The notes under the pieces: model-generated
The model's input: the letters and a program-made list of their open reading frames with translations, nothing else
Database searches by the model: none
What the model was told of the DNA's origin: nothing
NCBI RefSeq assembly: GCF_943193005.1
Contig: NZ_CALPCH010000003.1
Coordinates: forward strand, 124,001 to 188,000
Direction of reading: 5' to 3'
From: Pumilibacter intestinalis
GTDB taxonomy: Bacteria > Bacillota > Clostridia > Christensenellales > Pumilibacteraceae
DNA length: 64,000 bases
Part shown: piece after piece, positions 40,320-49,376 of the stretch
Layout: every line of letters begins with the position of its first letter
Numbering within the stretch: the first letter of the stretch is position 1
Made by a program: the position numbers and the translations under genes

Positions 40320-41948
40320 GTGAAGGATACCCGTATAAGAGAGGACGTTTTTCCCGTTCGCGTAGTGGCGCAGTCGGGAGCTATAGAGGGCGCGGAGTCG
40401 CTCGTTGAGCCCGTGGATATGCAGATAGGCACGAGTGAAACTCGGCTTGTGAAAATATCGGGCAAGGCGCATTTGGTGCTCGATTTCGGAAAGGAATACA
40501 ACGGCGGCGTGAGAGTGCTCACTCACCACGCGGGCGGCGGCTCGGTTAAAGTGCGCATTCGTTGCGGAGAGTCGGTTGCCGAGTGTTGCGCCGAATTGGG
40601 CGAAAGGGGCGCGGGCAATCACCACACGCTCCGCGACGCGTTCGTTGAACTGCCCATGCTTTCGGATATGACCTTTTTCGAAACGGGTTTCAGATTTGTT
40701 CGCATGGATTTTCCCGAAGGCACGGATATGCTCTTAAAGGCCGTAACCGCCGTGTACGTGCACCGCGACTTAAAGCCGATGGGCTCGTTTAAGTGCAACG
40801 ACGAGCGGGTGAACGAAATTTTCGATATCGCCGCTCGCACGCTCATGCTCAACATGCAGCGTTACATATGGGACGGAATAAAGCGCGACCGCCTTGTTTG
40901 GGTGGGCGATATGCACCCCGAGACCATGGGCATTATAAGCCTGTTCGGGTCTGACGAGTCGGTGCTCGAATCGCTCGAATACTCGCGTGCGCATACGCCG
41001 CTTCCCGAGTGGATGAACGGCATAGAAAACTATTCCATGTGGTGGGTGATAATTCTTGCCGACTACTACCGCCACAACGGCGACGCGGAATACATAAAGT
41101 CGCAACGCGACTACATATACGGCGTGATGAAGCAGATAGGCTCGCTCGTATCCGCCGAAGGAAAGGTTACGGCAAGCGGACTGTTCGACTGGCCGAGCCA
41201 CGAAAAGCCGGACGAAATAATAGGCACTACCGCGCTCGTGTATCTTGCGGCGCAAAAGGGCAAAGAACTGTTTGCGCTTTTGGGGTTGGATACGGCGGTA
41301 TGCGACGAAATAATAGGTAAGCTCGAGGGATATGCGGATAAGGCGGCGGAGTGCAAGCAGTGCGAAGCCATGAAAGTGTTTGCGGGACTCGAAAAGCCCG
41401 AGGACGCCTACGCTTTTCTTTCGAACGGCAACAGCCGCGGAATGAGCACCTTTATGAGCTATTACATTCTTTCTGCCGTAGCCGCGGCGGGCAAGCCCGA
41501 AAAAGCGGTGGAAATAATGAAAGAGTACTACGGCGCAATGCTCGACAAGGGCGCAACGTCTTTTTGGGAAAATTTCGATATGGACTGGGTAGAGGGAACT
41601 TCGCGCATAGACGAGCCCGTAAAACCCGACGAAAAGGACGTGCACGGCGATTTCGGTGACTACTGCTACGTAGGCTTCAGGCACTCGCTGTGCCACGGCT
41701 GGTCTTGCGGACCCGTGCCCTTCCTCATAAAAACGGTGGGCGGCATAGAGCCGCTCGAAGCGGGTTGCAAAACTCTCGCAATAAATCCCGTGAGCGCGGG
41801 CTTTAACGCTTACGAAATAAAATATCCCACGCCTTTCGGCACTGTGGATATCTCGCTTGAAAACGGACTTTTCACCGTGGCTTATCCCGCGGGAGTAAAA
41901 CCCGCCGTTCCCTCGCACCGCAAAGACGTTAAACTGAAAAAGAAATAA
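40320..41948 (+). CDS. GH78-like alpha-L-rhamnosidase
   Basis: The 542-residue protein has a beta-sandwich N-terminus (HLVLDFGKEYNGGVRVLTHH) and an (alpha/alpha)6-barrel with RYIWDGIKRDRLVWVGDMHPE, close to the GH78 signature DGPxRDRxGWxGD. The C-terminal segment is FGTVDISLENGLF. No signal peptide is present, so it should hydrolyse imported rhamnosides. I chose the GTG at 40320 because AAGGAG sits ahead of it. It is shorter than many GH78 enzymes. It is probably controlled by the upstream LacI regulator. Confidence 0.82.
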   Translation: MKDTRIREDVFPVRVVAQSGAIEGAESLVEPVDMQIGTSETRLVKISGKAHLVLDFGKEYNGGVRVLTHHAGGGSVKVRIRCGESVAECCAELGERGAGNHHTLRDAFVELPMLSDMTFFETGFRFVRMDFPEGTDMLLKAVTAVYVHRDLKPMGSFKCNDERVNEIFDIAARTLMLNMQRYIWDGIKRDRLVWVGDMHPETMGIISLFGSDESVLESLEYSRAHTPLPEWMNGIENYSMWWVIILADYYRHNGDAEYIKSQRDYIYGVMKQIGSLVSAEGKVTASGLFDWPSHEKPDEIIGTTALVYLAAQKGKELFALLGLDTAVCDEIIGKLEGYADKAAECKQCEAMKVFAGLEKPEDAYAFLSNGNSRGMSTFMSYYILSAVAAAGKPEKAVEIMKEYYGAMLDKGATSFWENFDMDWVEGTSRIDEPVKPDEKDVHGDFGDYCYVGFRHSLCHGWSCGPVPFLIKTVGGIEPLEAGCKTLAINPVSAGFNAYEIKYPTPFGTVDISLENGLFTVAYPAGVKPAVPSHRKDVKLKKK

Positions 41949-41977
41949 TTTTTCCATCGGAGAAAAGGGGTTATGAG

Positions 41978-42058
41978 AGCAACACGCTCGCAATGCTTTT
42001 GAGCGATATTGCGAGTCCGCTCCAAATGGAAATAATGAAAGGCGTGCAGGAAACTTGA
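41978..42058 (+). pseudogene. Relic of a LacI-family regulator gene
   Basis: Twenty-six codons read SNTLAMLLSDIASPLQMEIM and then KGVQET before TGA. This closely matches the start of the effector domain of the intact regulator (SDTIAVLTDDMASPLQIEII, then RAIQES). There is no DNA-binding part and nothing after the stop, so it is a fragment left by a lost paralogue. Confidence 0.75.
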
Positions 42059-42075
42059 AAGTTTTGTTAAAACAG

Positions 42076-42105
42076 TTGACTGCCGAGTGCGGTTTGTGAT
42101 AAAAT
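42076..42105 (+). promoter_or_regulatory. Promoter and leader of the rpsL-rpsG-fusA operon
   Basis: TTGACT (42076-42081), an 18-bp spacer and TAAAAT (42100-42105) begin a leader of about 150 nt. The leader holds a hairpin of CTTTT/AAAAG with flanking CGCG pairs at about 42145-42170, before AGGAGG and rpsL. Confidence 0.6.
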
Positions 42106-42258
42106 ACTATAGCGTATACTGTAAAGGTGTGCGCTTATGTTTCCTTGCGCGTCTTTTGGCCTGAAAAGCGCGTGCGGTAAACGTAAAAATTCCTGCCTTG
42201 TATAAAATATTTGTTTTATTCGGGTGGGGCAATACTACTATAAGGAGGTAGAGTAATA

Positions 42259-42630
42259 ATGCCTACGATTAACCAGCTTATAAGGAAAGGTCGCGAGAAA
42301 CCGGTGTTTAAGTCGCTTAGCCCCATTCTCGACAACAATCCGCAGAAGCGCGGCGTGTGCCTTTCGGTAACCACGACCACCCCCAAAAAGCCCAACTCGG
42401 CAATTCGTAAGATTGCAAGAGTACGTCTTGTAAACAAGATGGAAGGTACGGTCTATATTCCCGGCATAGGACACAATCTGCAAGAACACAGCGTTGTGCT
42501 TATCCGTGGCGGCAGAGTGAAGGATTTGCCCGGCGTGAGGTATCACATCATTCGCGGTGCGCTCGATACCGCGGGCGTTGCCAAACGCAAGCAAGCTCGC
42601 TCGAAATACGGCGCAAAGCGCGCCAAATAA
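42259..42630 (+). CDS. rpsL: Ribosomal protein uS12
   Basis: This 123-residue protein is a standard S12 with [13 protein letters not shown] and [22 protein letters not shown]. The lysines associated with streptomycin sensitivity are present in both loops. AAGGAGG precedes the ATG. It heads the str operon and is 54 bp before rpsG. Confidence 0.98.
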   Translation: MPTINQLIRKGREKPVFKSLSPILDNNPQKRGVCLSVTTTTPKKPNSAIRKIARVRLVNKMEGTVYIPGIGHNLQEHSVVLIRGGRVKDLPGVRYHIIRGALDTAGVAKRKQARSKYGAKRAK

Positions 42631-42684
42631 TCGGTATTACGGTACCGACGAAAAACAAATATTAAACAGGAGGTAAATCACACT

Positions 42685-43155
42685 ATGCCCAGAAGAAACG
42701 GCGTCCCCAAGCGCGACGTTCTGCCCGACCCGGTATACGGCAGCAAGGTAATAACCAAGCTCGTTAGCCAAATAATGCTCGACGGCAAAAAAGGCACGGC
42801 GCAGGCAATCGTGTACGACGCATTCGATATCATAAAAGAGAAAATGAACCTCGAACCGCTCGACGTATTCAATCAGGCTCTTGAAAACGTAAAGCCGCTA
42901 CTCGAGGTTAAAGCTCGCAGGGTGGGCGGCAGCACCTATCAGGTGCCCATGGAAATCCGTCCCGAGCGCAGACAGACTCTTGCCATTCGTTGGCTTGTAA
43001 TGTTTGCGAGAAAGCGCAGCGAAAAGACCATGAAAGAGAAAATGGCGGGCGAGCTTATGGACGCTTACAACAATGCCGGCGCGTCAATCAAACGCAAAGA
43101 AGAAATGCACCGCATGGCTGAAGCGAACAAGGCGTTCGCGCACTACCGCTGGTAG
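42685..43155 (+). CDS. rpsG: Ribosomal protein uS7
   Basis: This 156-residue protein is a full-length S7 ([20 protein letters not shown] at the start, [19 protein letters not shown], and [15 protein letters not shown] at the end). It nucleates assembly of the 30S head. AGGAGG lies upstream, and fusA starts 21 bp after the stop. Confidence 0.98.
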   Translation: MPRRNGVPKRDVLPDPVYGSKVITKLVSQIMLDGKKGTAQAIVYDAFDIIKEKMNLEPLDVFNQALENVKPLLEVKARRVGGSTYQVPMEIRPERRQTLAIRWLVMFARKRSEKTMKEKMAGELMDAYNNAGASIKRKEEMHRMAEANKAFAHYRW

Positions 43156-43176
43156 ACTCGGAGAGAGAAACAGATT

Positions 43177-45294
43177 ATGGCAAGACAATATAGTTTGGAA
43201 AATACCCGTAATATAGGTATAATGGCGCACATCGATGCAGGCAAGACCACCACGACGGAGCGCATACTGTATTACACGGGCAAAACGCACAAAATAGGCG
43301 AGGTGCACGAAGGCGCGGCAACCATGGACTGGATGGCGCAGGAGCAGGAGCGCGGCATAACCATAACTTCCGCCGCTACCACCACTCAATGGCGCGTAGA
43401 CCGCAGCGCGAACAGCACCGAACCGTATAAGCGCATAAACATAATAGACACCCCGGGTCACGTTGACTTCACCGTAGAGGTGGAGCGCAGTCTTAAGGTG
43501 CTCGACGGCTCGGTTGCGGTATTCTGCGCCCGCGGCGGCGTTCAGCCCCAATCCGAAACGGTTTGGCGTCAGGCGGACAAATACGGCGTACCCCGCATTG
43601 CATACGTAAACAAGATGGACCGCGAAGGCGCGAACTTCTTCAACGTAATGGATATGATGCGCACCCGTCTTAAAGCCAATCCCATAGCTATCCAGCTTCC
43701 GATAGGCACGGCGGACACGTTCGTAGGCGTTATAGACCTCGTTACCATGAAAGCCGATATCTACAAAGACGACCTCGGCACGGTAATGGACGAAACCGAC
43801 ATACCCGCCGAACTCAAGGCGCAGGCGGAGGAATACCGCGCAAAACTGCTCGAAACGGTGGCGGAAGCCGACGACGCGCTCATGGAGCGTTATTTCGAGA
43901 ACGAAGGCGCGGATTTCACCGTTGAGGAAATAAAGAAAGCGCTCCGCAAGCTCACCATTGATATGAAAATCAATCCCGTGACCTGCGGCAGTTCGTTTAA
44001 GAACAAGGGCGTGCAAAAGTTGCTCGACGCTATCGTGGACTACATGCCCAGCCCCCTCGATATTCCCAACGTGAAAGGCACGCTTATGGACGGCGAAACG
44101 GTGGAAGAGCGCGAAACGAGCGACTCCGCACCTTTCTCCGGACTTGCGTTTAAGATTATGGCCGACCCGTTCGTAGGAAAGCTCGCGTTCTTCCGTTGCT
44201 ACTCCGGTACGCTTACGTCCGGTTCTTACGTTCTCAACTCCACCAAGGACAAAAAAGAACGTATCGGCCGCATCCTCATGATGCACGCCAACAACCGCAC
44301 CGAAATAGACGAGATATTCGCAGGCGATATCTGCGCGTTCGTAGGACTCAAAGACACCACCACGGGCGACACGCTTTGCGACCCCGCCAAGCCCATTGTG
44401 CTCGAGAGCATGGAGTTCCCCGAGCCGGTTATAAGAGTTGCAATCGAGCCCAAAACCAAGGCTTCGCAAGAAAAAATGACCATGGCACTCGTTAAACTCG
44501 CCGAGGAAGACCCCACGTTTAAGACTTATACCGACCAAGAAACGGGTCAAACCATTATTGCCGGTATGGGCGAGCTTCACTTGGAGATAATCGTAGACAG
44601 ACTTTTGCGCGAATTCAAAGTGGAAGCCAACGTAGGCAAGCCGCAAGTCGCTTACCGCGAAGCTATCCGCAAAAAGGTTGACGTGGAAGGCAAATACATT
44701 CGTCAGAGCGGCGGTAAAGGTCAGTACGGACACTGCAAAATCATTATGGAACCGCTTGAACCCGGCAAGGGCTACGAGTTCGAAGACAAGACCGTGGGCG
44801 GAAGCATTCCCAAAGAGTACATTCCCGCTATCGACAACGGTATTCGCGAAGCCAAGCAGAGCGGCGTGCTCGCGGGCTACGAATGCGTTGACTTTAAGGT
44901 TACCGTATACGACGGTAGCTTCCACGAGGTTGACTCTTCGGAAATGGCGTTCAAAATCGCGGGTTCTATGGCGTTCAAAGAGGGCATGCGCAAAGCCGAC
45001 CCCATCATTATGGAACCTATCATGCGCGTTGAGATTAACCTTCCCGAAGAATATCTCGGCGACGTTATGGGCAACGTAAGCTCGCGCCGCGGCAACCTGC
45101 TCGGCATGGAAACCATAAACGGCAGCCAGGAAATCCGCGCCGAAATTCCTTTGAGCGAAATGTTCGGTTACGCAACCGACCTTCGTTCGCGCACGCAGGG
45201 CAGAGGTCAGTACACCATGACTTTCGACCATTACAGCGAAGTGCCCCGCAACGTGGCGGAAAAGATTATAGGCGACCGCGCGAAGAAAGACTAA
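43177..45294 (+). CDS. fusA: Elongation factor G
   Basis: EF-G drives ribosomal translocation. The 705-residue protein has all G motifs ([41 protein letters not shown]) and domains II-V to the C-terminal [17 protein letters not shown]. The length is standard. A repeat cluster and a separate promoter split it from tuf. Confidence 0.98.
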   Translation: MARQYSLENTRNIGIMAHIDAGKTTTTERILYYTGKTHKIGEVHEGAATMDWMAQEQERGITITSAATTTQWRVDRSANSTEPYKRINIIDTPGHVDFTVEVERSLKVLDGSVAVFCARGGVQPQSETVWRQADKYGVPRIAYVNKMDREGANFFNVMDMMRTRLKANPIAIQLPIGTADTFVGVIDLVTMKADIYKDDLGTVMDETDIPAELKAQAEEYRAKLLETVAEADDALMERYFENEGADFTVEEIKKALRKLTIDMKINPVTCGSSFKNKGVQKLLDAIVDYMPSPLDIPNVKGTLMDGETVEERETSDSAPFSGLAFKIMADPFVGKLAFFRCYSGTLTSGSYVLNSTKDKKERIGRILMMHANNRTEIDEIFAGDICAFVGLKDTTTGDTLCDPAKPIVLESMEFPEPVIRVAIEPKTKASQEKMTMALVKLAEEDPTFKTYTDQETGQTIIAGMGELHLEIIVDRLLREFKVEANVGKPQVAYREAIRKKVDVEGKYIRQSGGKGQYGHCKIIMEPLEPGKGYEFEDKTVGGSIPKEYIPAIDNGIREAKQSGVLAGYECVDFKVTVYDGSFHEVDSSEMAFKIAGSMAFKEGMRKADPIIMEPIMRVEINLPEEYLGDVMGNVSSRRGNLLGMETINGSQEIRAEIPLSEMFGYATDLRSRTQGRGQYTMTFDHYSEVPRNVAEKIIGDRAKKD

Positions 45295-45308
45295 TCGGCA
45301 ACGTATTT

Positions 45309-45497
45309 GTTCCATGCAAGGGATTGCCACGCTCACTGCGTTCGCTCGCAATGACGTTATTGTTCGCTACTACCCCCCCCCTGTCATTGCGAGGAGGGCA
45401 TAGCCCGACGAAGCAATCTCAGCCATGAGGACGTTGCAGCCACTGTACATGTTCCGTGCGCGAGATTGCCACGCTCACTGCGTTCGCTCGCAATGAC
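45309..45497. repeat. GTCATTGCGAG repeats between fusA and tuf
   Basis: A right-half element (GTTCCATGCAAGGGATTGCC to CTCGCAATGAC) and a full element with left arm stem GGGC-ATA-GCCC. A run of nine C residues lies between them (45374-45382). Confidence 0.9.
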
Positions 45498-45538
45498 AAG
45501 TAAACACAAAAGAATTTGCAAAAATGCAAGTAAAACGA

Positions 45539-45567
45539 TTGAAATATTTTAACGTTTGCGTTATAAT
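45539..45567 (+). promoter_or_regulatory. Promoter of tuf
   Basis: TTGAAA (45539-45544), a 17-bp spacer and TATAAT (45562-45567) follow directly after the repeat cluster, giving tuf its own transcript. Confidence 0.75.
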
Positions 45568-45624
45568 ATAAAAAAACAAAAAAACCAAAATTAAAAAACA
45601 AAAATTTTCGGAGGAAAATTCAAA

Positions 45625-46821
45625 ATGGCAAAAGCTAAGTTCGACAGAAGCAAGCCGCACGTTAACATCGGCACCATCGGCCACGTTGACCACGGCAAGA
45701 CCACCCTTACCGCAGCCATCACCATGGCTCTTGCAGCCAAAGGCTTGGCGGAAAAGAAAAAATACGACGAAATCGACTCCGCTCCCGAGGAAAAGGCGCG
45801 CGGCATCACGATTAACACCGCTCACGTTGAGTATCAGACCGAAACCCGTCACTACGCTCACGTTGACTGCCCGGGCCACGCCGACTACGTAAAGAACATG
45901 ATTACCGGTGCCGCTCAGATGGACGGCGCTATACTCGTTGTTGCGGCTACCGACGGTCCCATGCCCCAGACCCGCGAGCACATCTTGCTTGCCCGTCAGG
46001 TTGGCGTGCCCAAGATTGTAGTGTTCCTTAACAAGACCGACCTTGTCGACGACGAAGAACTTCTCGACCTTGTTGAAATGGAAGTTACCGAGCTTTTGGA
46101 GAGCTACGGATTCAAAGACACCAAGATAATCCGCGGCAGTGCGGTTAAAGCTCTCGAGGCGGCTATGGCGGGCAACACCGACGACCCCGCAATCAAGCCC
46201 ATTTACGACCTTATGAACACCGTAGACACCGAGATACCCGCTCCCACGCGCGACATAGACAAGCCTTTCCTTATGCCTGTTGAAGACGTGTTCACCATCA
46301 CCGGCCGCGGCACCGTTGCTACCGGCAGAGTAGAGCGCGGACAGATTAAGGTTCAGGACCCCGTTGAAATCGTAGGTATCAAAGACACCAAAACCAGCGT
46401 GGTTACCGGTATAGAAATGTTCCGCAAGAGCCTTGACTTTGCTCAGGCGGGCGACAACGCGGGTATCCTTCTTCGCGGCATAGACCGTAAAGAAATCGAG
46501 CGCGGACAGGTTATAGCCAAACCCGGCTCCATCACCCCGCACACCGAGTTCACCGCCGAGGTGTACGTTCTTAAGAAGGAAGAGGGCGGACGTCATACCC
46601 CGTTCTTCAACGGCTACCGCCCGCAGTTCTATTTCAGAACTACCGACGTTACCGGCACCATCGAGCTTCCCAAGGGTGTAGAAATGGTTATGCCCGGCGA
46701 CAACATCTCCATCACCGTTAAGCTCATCGCTCCCATAGCGGCAGAGCAGGGCTTGCGCTTCGCTATCCGCGAGGGCGGCAGAACGGTTGGTTCGGGCGTT
46801 GTGGCTAAAATAATAAAATAA
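45625..46821 (+). CDS. tuf: Elongation factor Tu
   Basis: EF-Tu delivers aminoacyl-tRNA to the ribosome. The 398-residue protein has [34 protein letters not shown] and NKTD, with complete domains II and III. CGGAGGAAA precedes the ATG. A terminator follows. Confidence 0.98.
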   Translation: MAKAKFDRSKPHVNIGTIGHVDHGKTTLTAAITMALAAKGLAEKKKYDEIDSAPEEKARGITINTAHVEYQTETRHYAHVDCPGHADYVKNMITGAAQMDGAILVVAATDGPMPQTREHILLARQVGVPKIVVFLNKTDLVDDEELLDLVEMEVTELLESYGFKDTKIIRGSAVKALEAAMAGNTDDPAIKPIYDLMNTVDTEIPAPTRDIDKPFLMPVEDVFTITGRGTVATGRVERGQIKVQDPVEIVGIKDTKTSVVTGIEMFRKSLDFAQAGDNAGILLRGIDRKEIERGQVIAKPGSITPHTEFTAEVYVLKKEEGGRHTPFFNGYRPQFYFRTTDVTGTIELPKGVEMVMPGDNISITVKLIAPIAAEQGLRFAIREGGRTVGSGVVAKIIK

Positions 46822-46852
46822 GGTTAAATCCTTAAATATAACGAAACAAGAC

Positions 46853-46883
46853 AGAGCCAAGGCAATATGCCTCGGCTCTTTTC
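46853..46883 (+). terminator. Terminator after tuf
   Basis: AGAGCC-A-AGGCA and TGCCT-C-GGCTCT form a long stem with one mismatch and a three-base loop, followed by TTTTCT. Confidence 0.85.
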
Positions 46884-46915
46884 TGTTGCTCTTATTTGTT
46901 TGTGAGGTGGGGGGA

Positions 46916-47461
46916 TTAAAAGGTTTTTATTAAAGAGTCTACGTCGGTTATTTCCGCGCCGTAAACCTCTTTAAGATATTTAATGCCGTAGTCGTAGTCT
47001 TCTTTCGTGAACGAGTCGGTTGCGTCGCTCGCCACAACCACTTTGTAGCCGAGTTGATAAGCGTCGGCGGAGGTGTGGCGCACGCACATGTGGGTGTGCA
47101 GTCCCGTCATTATCACGGTAGTTACGCCCAGTTCGCGCAATAAAAGCTCGAGGTCGGTGCGGAAAAACCCGCTGTATCTGCGTTTGGGCACAACGTAGTC
47201 GGTTTCGCGCAAATTAAGCTCGGGTATCACTTTTGCGCCTTCCGTTCCCGCTATTGCATGGTCGCCCCAAAGTTTGAGCTCGTGGTCTATGCCCTTTAGG
47301 TGCGCGTCGTTGCAAAATATTACGGGCACGCCGCTCTTTCGTGCCGCGTTCAAAAGTTTTGCGGTTTGCGGAACTATTGCAAGTCCGCGGTCGCACTTGA
47401 GCGCGCCCGTAACAAAGTCGTTGAGCATGTCTACCACCAGTACGGCTTGTTTTTCTTTCAT
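46916..47461 (-). CDS. pncA: Isochorismatase-family cysteine hydrolase, probable nicotinamidase
   Basis: This 181-residue protein has the Asp11-Lys93-Cys126 catalytic set of the family (VVDMLNDF, VPKRRYSGF, GLHTHMCVRHT). It also has an Asp-x-His metal-site candidate (NDAHLKGIDHE). The fold covers nicotinamidases and other amidases. The role is suggested by context: it faces the gene for NiaR, the niacin-responsive repressor, across a shared regulatory region with a perfect palindrome. It would then turn nicotinamide into nicotinate for NAD salvage. AGGAGA precedes ATG 47461. Confidence 0.72.
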   Translation of the reverse strand: MKEKQAVLVVDMLNDFVTGALKCDRGLAIVPQTAKLLNAARKSGVPVIFCNDAHLKGIDHELKLWGDHAIAGTEGAKVIPELNLRETDYVVPKRRYSGFFRTDLELLLRELGVTTVIMTGLHTHMCVRHTSADAYQLGYKVVVASDATDSFTKEDYDYGIKYLKEVYGAEITDVDSLIKTF

Positions 47462-47485
47462 AATTATATCTCCTATATGTATTGT

Positions 47486-47537
47486 CATGTGTATATACAC
47501 ATGTTGTAATTATAAACTTAATTTCTCGGGTTGTCAA
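47486..47537 (-). promoter_or_regulatory. pncA promoter with 18-bp palindromic operator
   Basis: Reading leftward, TTGACA (47537-47532), 17 bp and TATAAT (47514-47509) form a perfect promoter. The palindrome CATGTGTATATACACATG (47486-47503) begins five bases past the -10 and covers the predicted transcription start, so a bound repressor would block it. NiaR is the obvious candidate. Confidence 0.75.
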
Positions 47538-47546
47538 TGAATATAA

Positions 47547-47575
47547 TTGCGGAAAACCAAAAAATGTGTTAGAAT
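47547..47575 (+). promoter_or_regulatory. Promoter of niaR
   Basis: TTGCGG (47547-47552), 17 bp and TAGAAT (47570-47575). The leader would be only about 12 nt. The pncA and niaR promoters diverge. Confidence 0.5.
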
Positions 47576-47593
47576 ATAAACGAGAGATATTTT

Positions 47594-48124
47594 ATGAACA
47601 ACAACGAACGACGCAACCGAATTTACGAAATACTCGAATCGAGCGACGCATGCATTAACGCGTCCGATTTAGCCGAGCGTTTTTCGGTTACGCGTCAGGT
47701 AATAGTGTCGGATATCGCGCTGTTGCGTGCCAACGGCAAAAAGATATCGGCAATGCGCAACGGTTACTTTTTGGAGCGCGAAAAACCAACGGGTTGCACC
47801 GAAACTTTGATTTGCCGTCATTCGCTGGATATGACCGAGCAAGAGCTTTGCGCCGTGGTAGACAACGGCGGTACGGTTTTGAGCGTTACGGTAGAGCACC
47901 CTATATACGGGCAAATATCTGGCGAACTCAATATTGCGTCGAGGTACGACGTTGAAAAGTTCATGCAAAAGGTGAAAGAAAACAATGCCGCTCAACTTTG
48001 CGACCTTACGGGAGGCTTGCACATACATATTATTCGAGTGCCCGATTCGGCGGCATACGAACGTATAAAAAACAAACTCTTAAAGCTCGGTATTTTGGAG
48101 AGCGACAACCGTCTCGCCAAGTAA
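47594..48124 (+). CDS. niaR: NiaR-type niacin-responsive transcriptional repressor (HTH plus 3H domain)
   Basis: The 176-residue protein has an N-terminal winged helix (NASDLAERFSVTRQVIVSDI) and a C-terminal 3H domain. Its conserved histidines are seen as His76 (CRHSL), His102 (VEHPIYG) and His143/His145 (GGLHIHII). NiaR (YrxA) proteins repress niacin uptake and NAD biosynthesis genes when nicotinate is abundant. It is divergent from the nicotinamidase-like gene, with a palindrome between them. Confidence 0.88.
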   Translation: MNNNERRNRIYEILESSDACINASDLAERFSVTRQVIVSDIALLRANGKKISAMRNGYFLEREKPTGCTETLICRHSLDMTEQELCAVVDNGGTVLSVTVEHPIYGQISGELNIASRYDVEKFMQKVKENNAAQLCDLTGGLHIHIIRVPDSAAYERIKNKLLKLGILESDNRLAK

Positions 48125-48147
48125 GATAACCGCCCTAAAAACACGAC

Positions 48148-48179
48148 AAAAAAGCGCCTGATATTATCAAGCGCTTTTT
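48148..48179. terminator. Bidirectional terminator between niaR and tRNA-Met
   Basis: AAAAAAGCGC and GCGCTTTTT pair around a 13-base loop. It serves niaR rightward and the leftward tRNA. Confidence 0.8.
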
Positions 48180-48181
48180 GT

Positions 48182-48258
48182 TGGTAGCGGTAGTTGGATT
48201 CGAACCAACGACCAATCGGGTATGAACCGAGTACTCTAGCCAGCTGAGCTATACCGCC
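48182..48258 (-). tRNA. tRNA-Met (anticodon CAT)
   Basis: On the minus strand the 77 bases fold as a cloverleaf. The acceptor is GGCGGTA/TACCGCT with encoded CCA, the anticodon loop is TTCATAC and the T-loop is TTCGAAT. The body resembles elongator tRNA-Met of Bacilli. A lysidine-modified tRNA-Ile is the alternative for CAT and is less likely. Confidence 0.88.
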
Positions 48259-48271
48259 ACACAGCTTTACT

Positions 48272-48300
48272 ATTATATCAAAATAATTTGATTATTGCAA
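48272..48300 (-). promoter_or_regulatory. Promoter of tRNA-Met
   Basis: Reading leftward, TTGCAA (48300-48295), 17 bp and TATAAT (48277-48272). Confidence 0.7.
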
Positions 48301-48426
48301 GTCTTTTGCGGCGGTTTGCAAAGAAAAATAATCTCCGTTGAAGCAACGGAAAAATAATCACACATTGCGGCGGAATAACATAGTATGAGTGTAGAGAGAT
48401 TATCTCACAACAAAGGAGAGGTATGT

Positions 48427-49266
48427 ATGTTCAGATTTAATTTCGGATGCTCAAACAGATGCGATTGCAATTCGCAAGAGCCCGATTGTTGCTGCGAGCC
48501 TAATCCGCCCATGCCGCCTTGTCCCGACCCCGTTCCCTCGTGTTGCGTAGGACCTACCGGACCGCGCGGACCTATGGGACCCATGGGGCCTATGGGATTT
48601 CCGGGCGCAATGGGTCCTACCGGACCTCAGGGCGTACAGGGCTTACAGGGCGTGCCCGGCGCGGTAGGACCTACCGGACCTATGGGGCCTATGGGACCCG
48701 TGGGAGCAACGGGCGCAACCGGAGCAACGGGCGCAACGGGTGAAGCGGGTGCGGTCGGACCTACCGGACCGACAGGACCGCAGGGCGTTCAGGGTATTCA
48801 AGGCGTAGCGGGCGCGGCAGGCGTTGCGGGTGCAACCGGTCCTACCGGACCTATAGGACCGACCGGACCTCAAGGCCCTGCGGGCGTAGCCGGAGCAACG
48901 GGCGCAACGGGCGAAATAGGACCCACGGGACCGACAGGTCCTGCCGGTCCGCAAGGCGTTCAGGGCGTTCAAGGCGTAGCGGGCGCGGCGGGTGATGTAG
49001 GACCTACCGGACCCACGGGACCTGCGGGTGCTGCGGGCGCGGCGGGTGCTATCGGCCCTACCGGACCCACGGGACCTGCGGGACCTGCGGGTGCTGCGGG
49101 CGCGGCGGGTGCTATCGGCCCTACGGGTCCTACAGGCCCTGCGGCAACGATAACTCCGGCGGCGGCGGTTGCCGACGCTCCCGCTACCCCTACGCCCGAG
49201 CAGGTAGCCGCAACGCTCAATCAGTTGTTGGCGTCGCTCAGAGCCGCAGGATTTTTGGCAACCTAA
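48427..49266 (+). CDS. Collagen-like GPT-repeat protein, probable spore-surface (BclA-like) protein
   Basis: This 279-residue protein has a Cys-rich N-terminus (residues about 8-45, including DCCCEP and SCC). A long run of G-x-y triplets of the [16 protein letters not shown] and GVQGVQGV kinds covers residues about 46-240. The C-terminal Ala-rich segment ends in [14 protein letters not shown], as in BclA/BclB-type exosporium proteins. AAAGGAGAGG lies before ATG 48427. Upstream, CATAGTATG (48379) is one base from the sigma-K -10 pattern, which would fit late mother-cell expression, but this is weak. Triplet repeats at DNA level make the region prone to length change. Confidence 0.85.
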   Translation: MFRFNFGCSNRCDCNSQEPDCCCEPNPPMPPCPDPVPSCCVGPTGPRGPMGPMGPMGFPGAMGPTGPQGVQGLQGVPGAVGPTGPMGPMGPVGATGATGATGATGEAGAVGPTGPTGPQGVQGIQGVAGAAGVAGATGPTGPIGPTGPQGPAGVAGATGATGEIGPTGPTGPAGPQGVQGVQGVAGAAGDVGPTGPTGPAGAAGAAGAIGPTGPTGPAGPAGAAGAAGAIGPTGPTGPAATITPAAAVADAPATPTPEQVAATLNQLLASLRAAGFLAT

Positions 49267-49296
49267 AGAAATTGCCGAGTAAAGTGTAACGAAACA

Positions 49297-49334
49297 AAAA
49301 AACGCTTCCGTAGCGCACAGCGGAAGCGTTTTTT
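49297..49334. terminator. Bidirectional terminator after the collagen-like gene
   Basis: AAAAAACGCTTCCG and CGGAAGCGTTTTTT form a perfect 14-bp stem with a ten-base loop. It also serves the leftward glycosyltransferase gene. Confidence 0.9.
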
Positions 49335-49361
49335 GTTGGGGAATAACATGTAAATCACCCT

Positions 49362-49376
49362 GTCATTGCGAGGGCA
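49362..49376. repeat. 15-bp remnant of the GTCATTGCGAG repeat
   Basis: GTCATTGCGAGGGCA abuts the stop codon (49377-49379) of the leftward glycosyltransferase gene. No GCAATC arm is present. Confidence 0.7.

Noticed and set aside
43084-45351. 755-codon open frame opposite fusA
   Set aside because: EF-G on the plus strand is certain; this frame is an antisense artefact of strong codon bias.
48385-48426. Earlier ATG (48385) for the collagen-like protein
   Set aside because: The ATG at 48427 has AAAGGAGAGG at proper spacing; the earlier one has no ribosome site.
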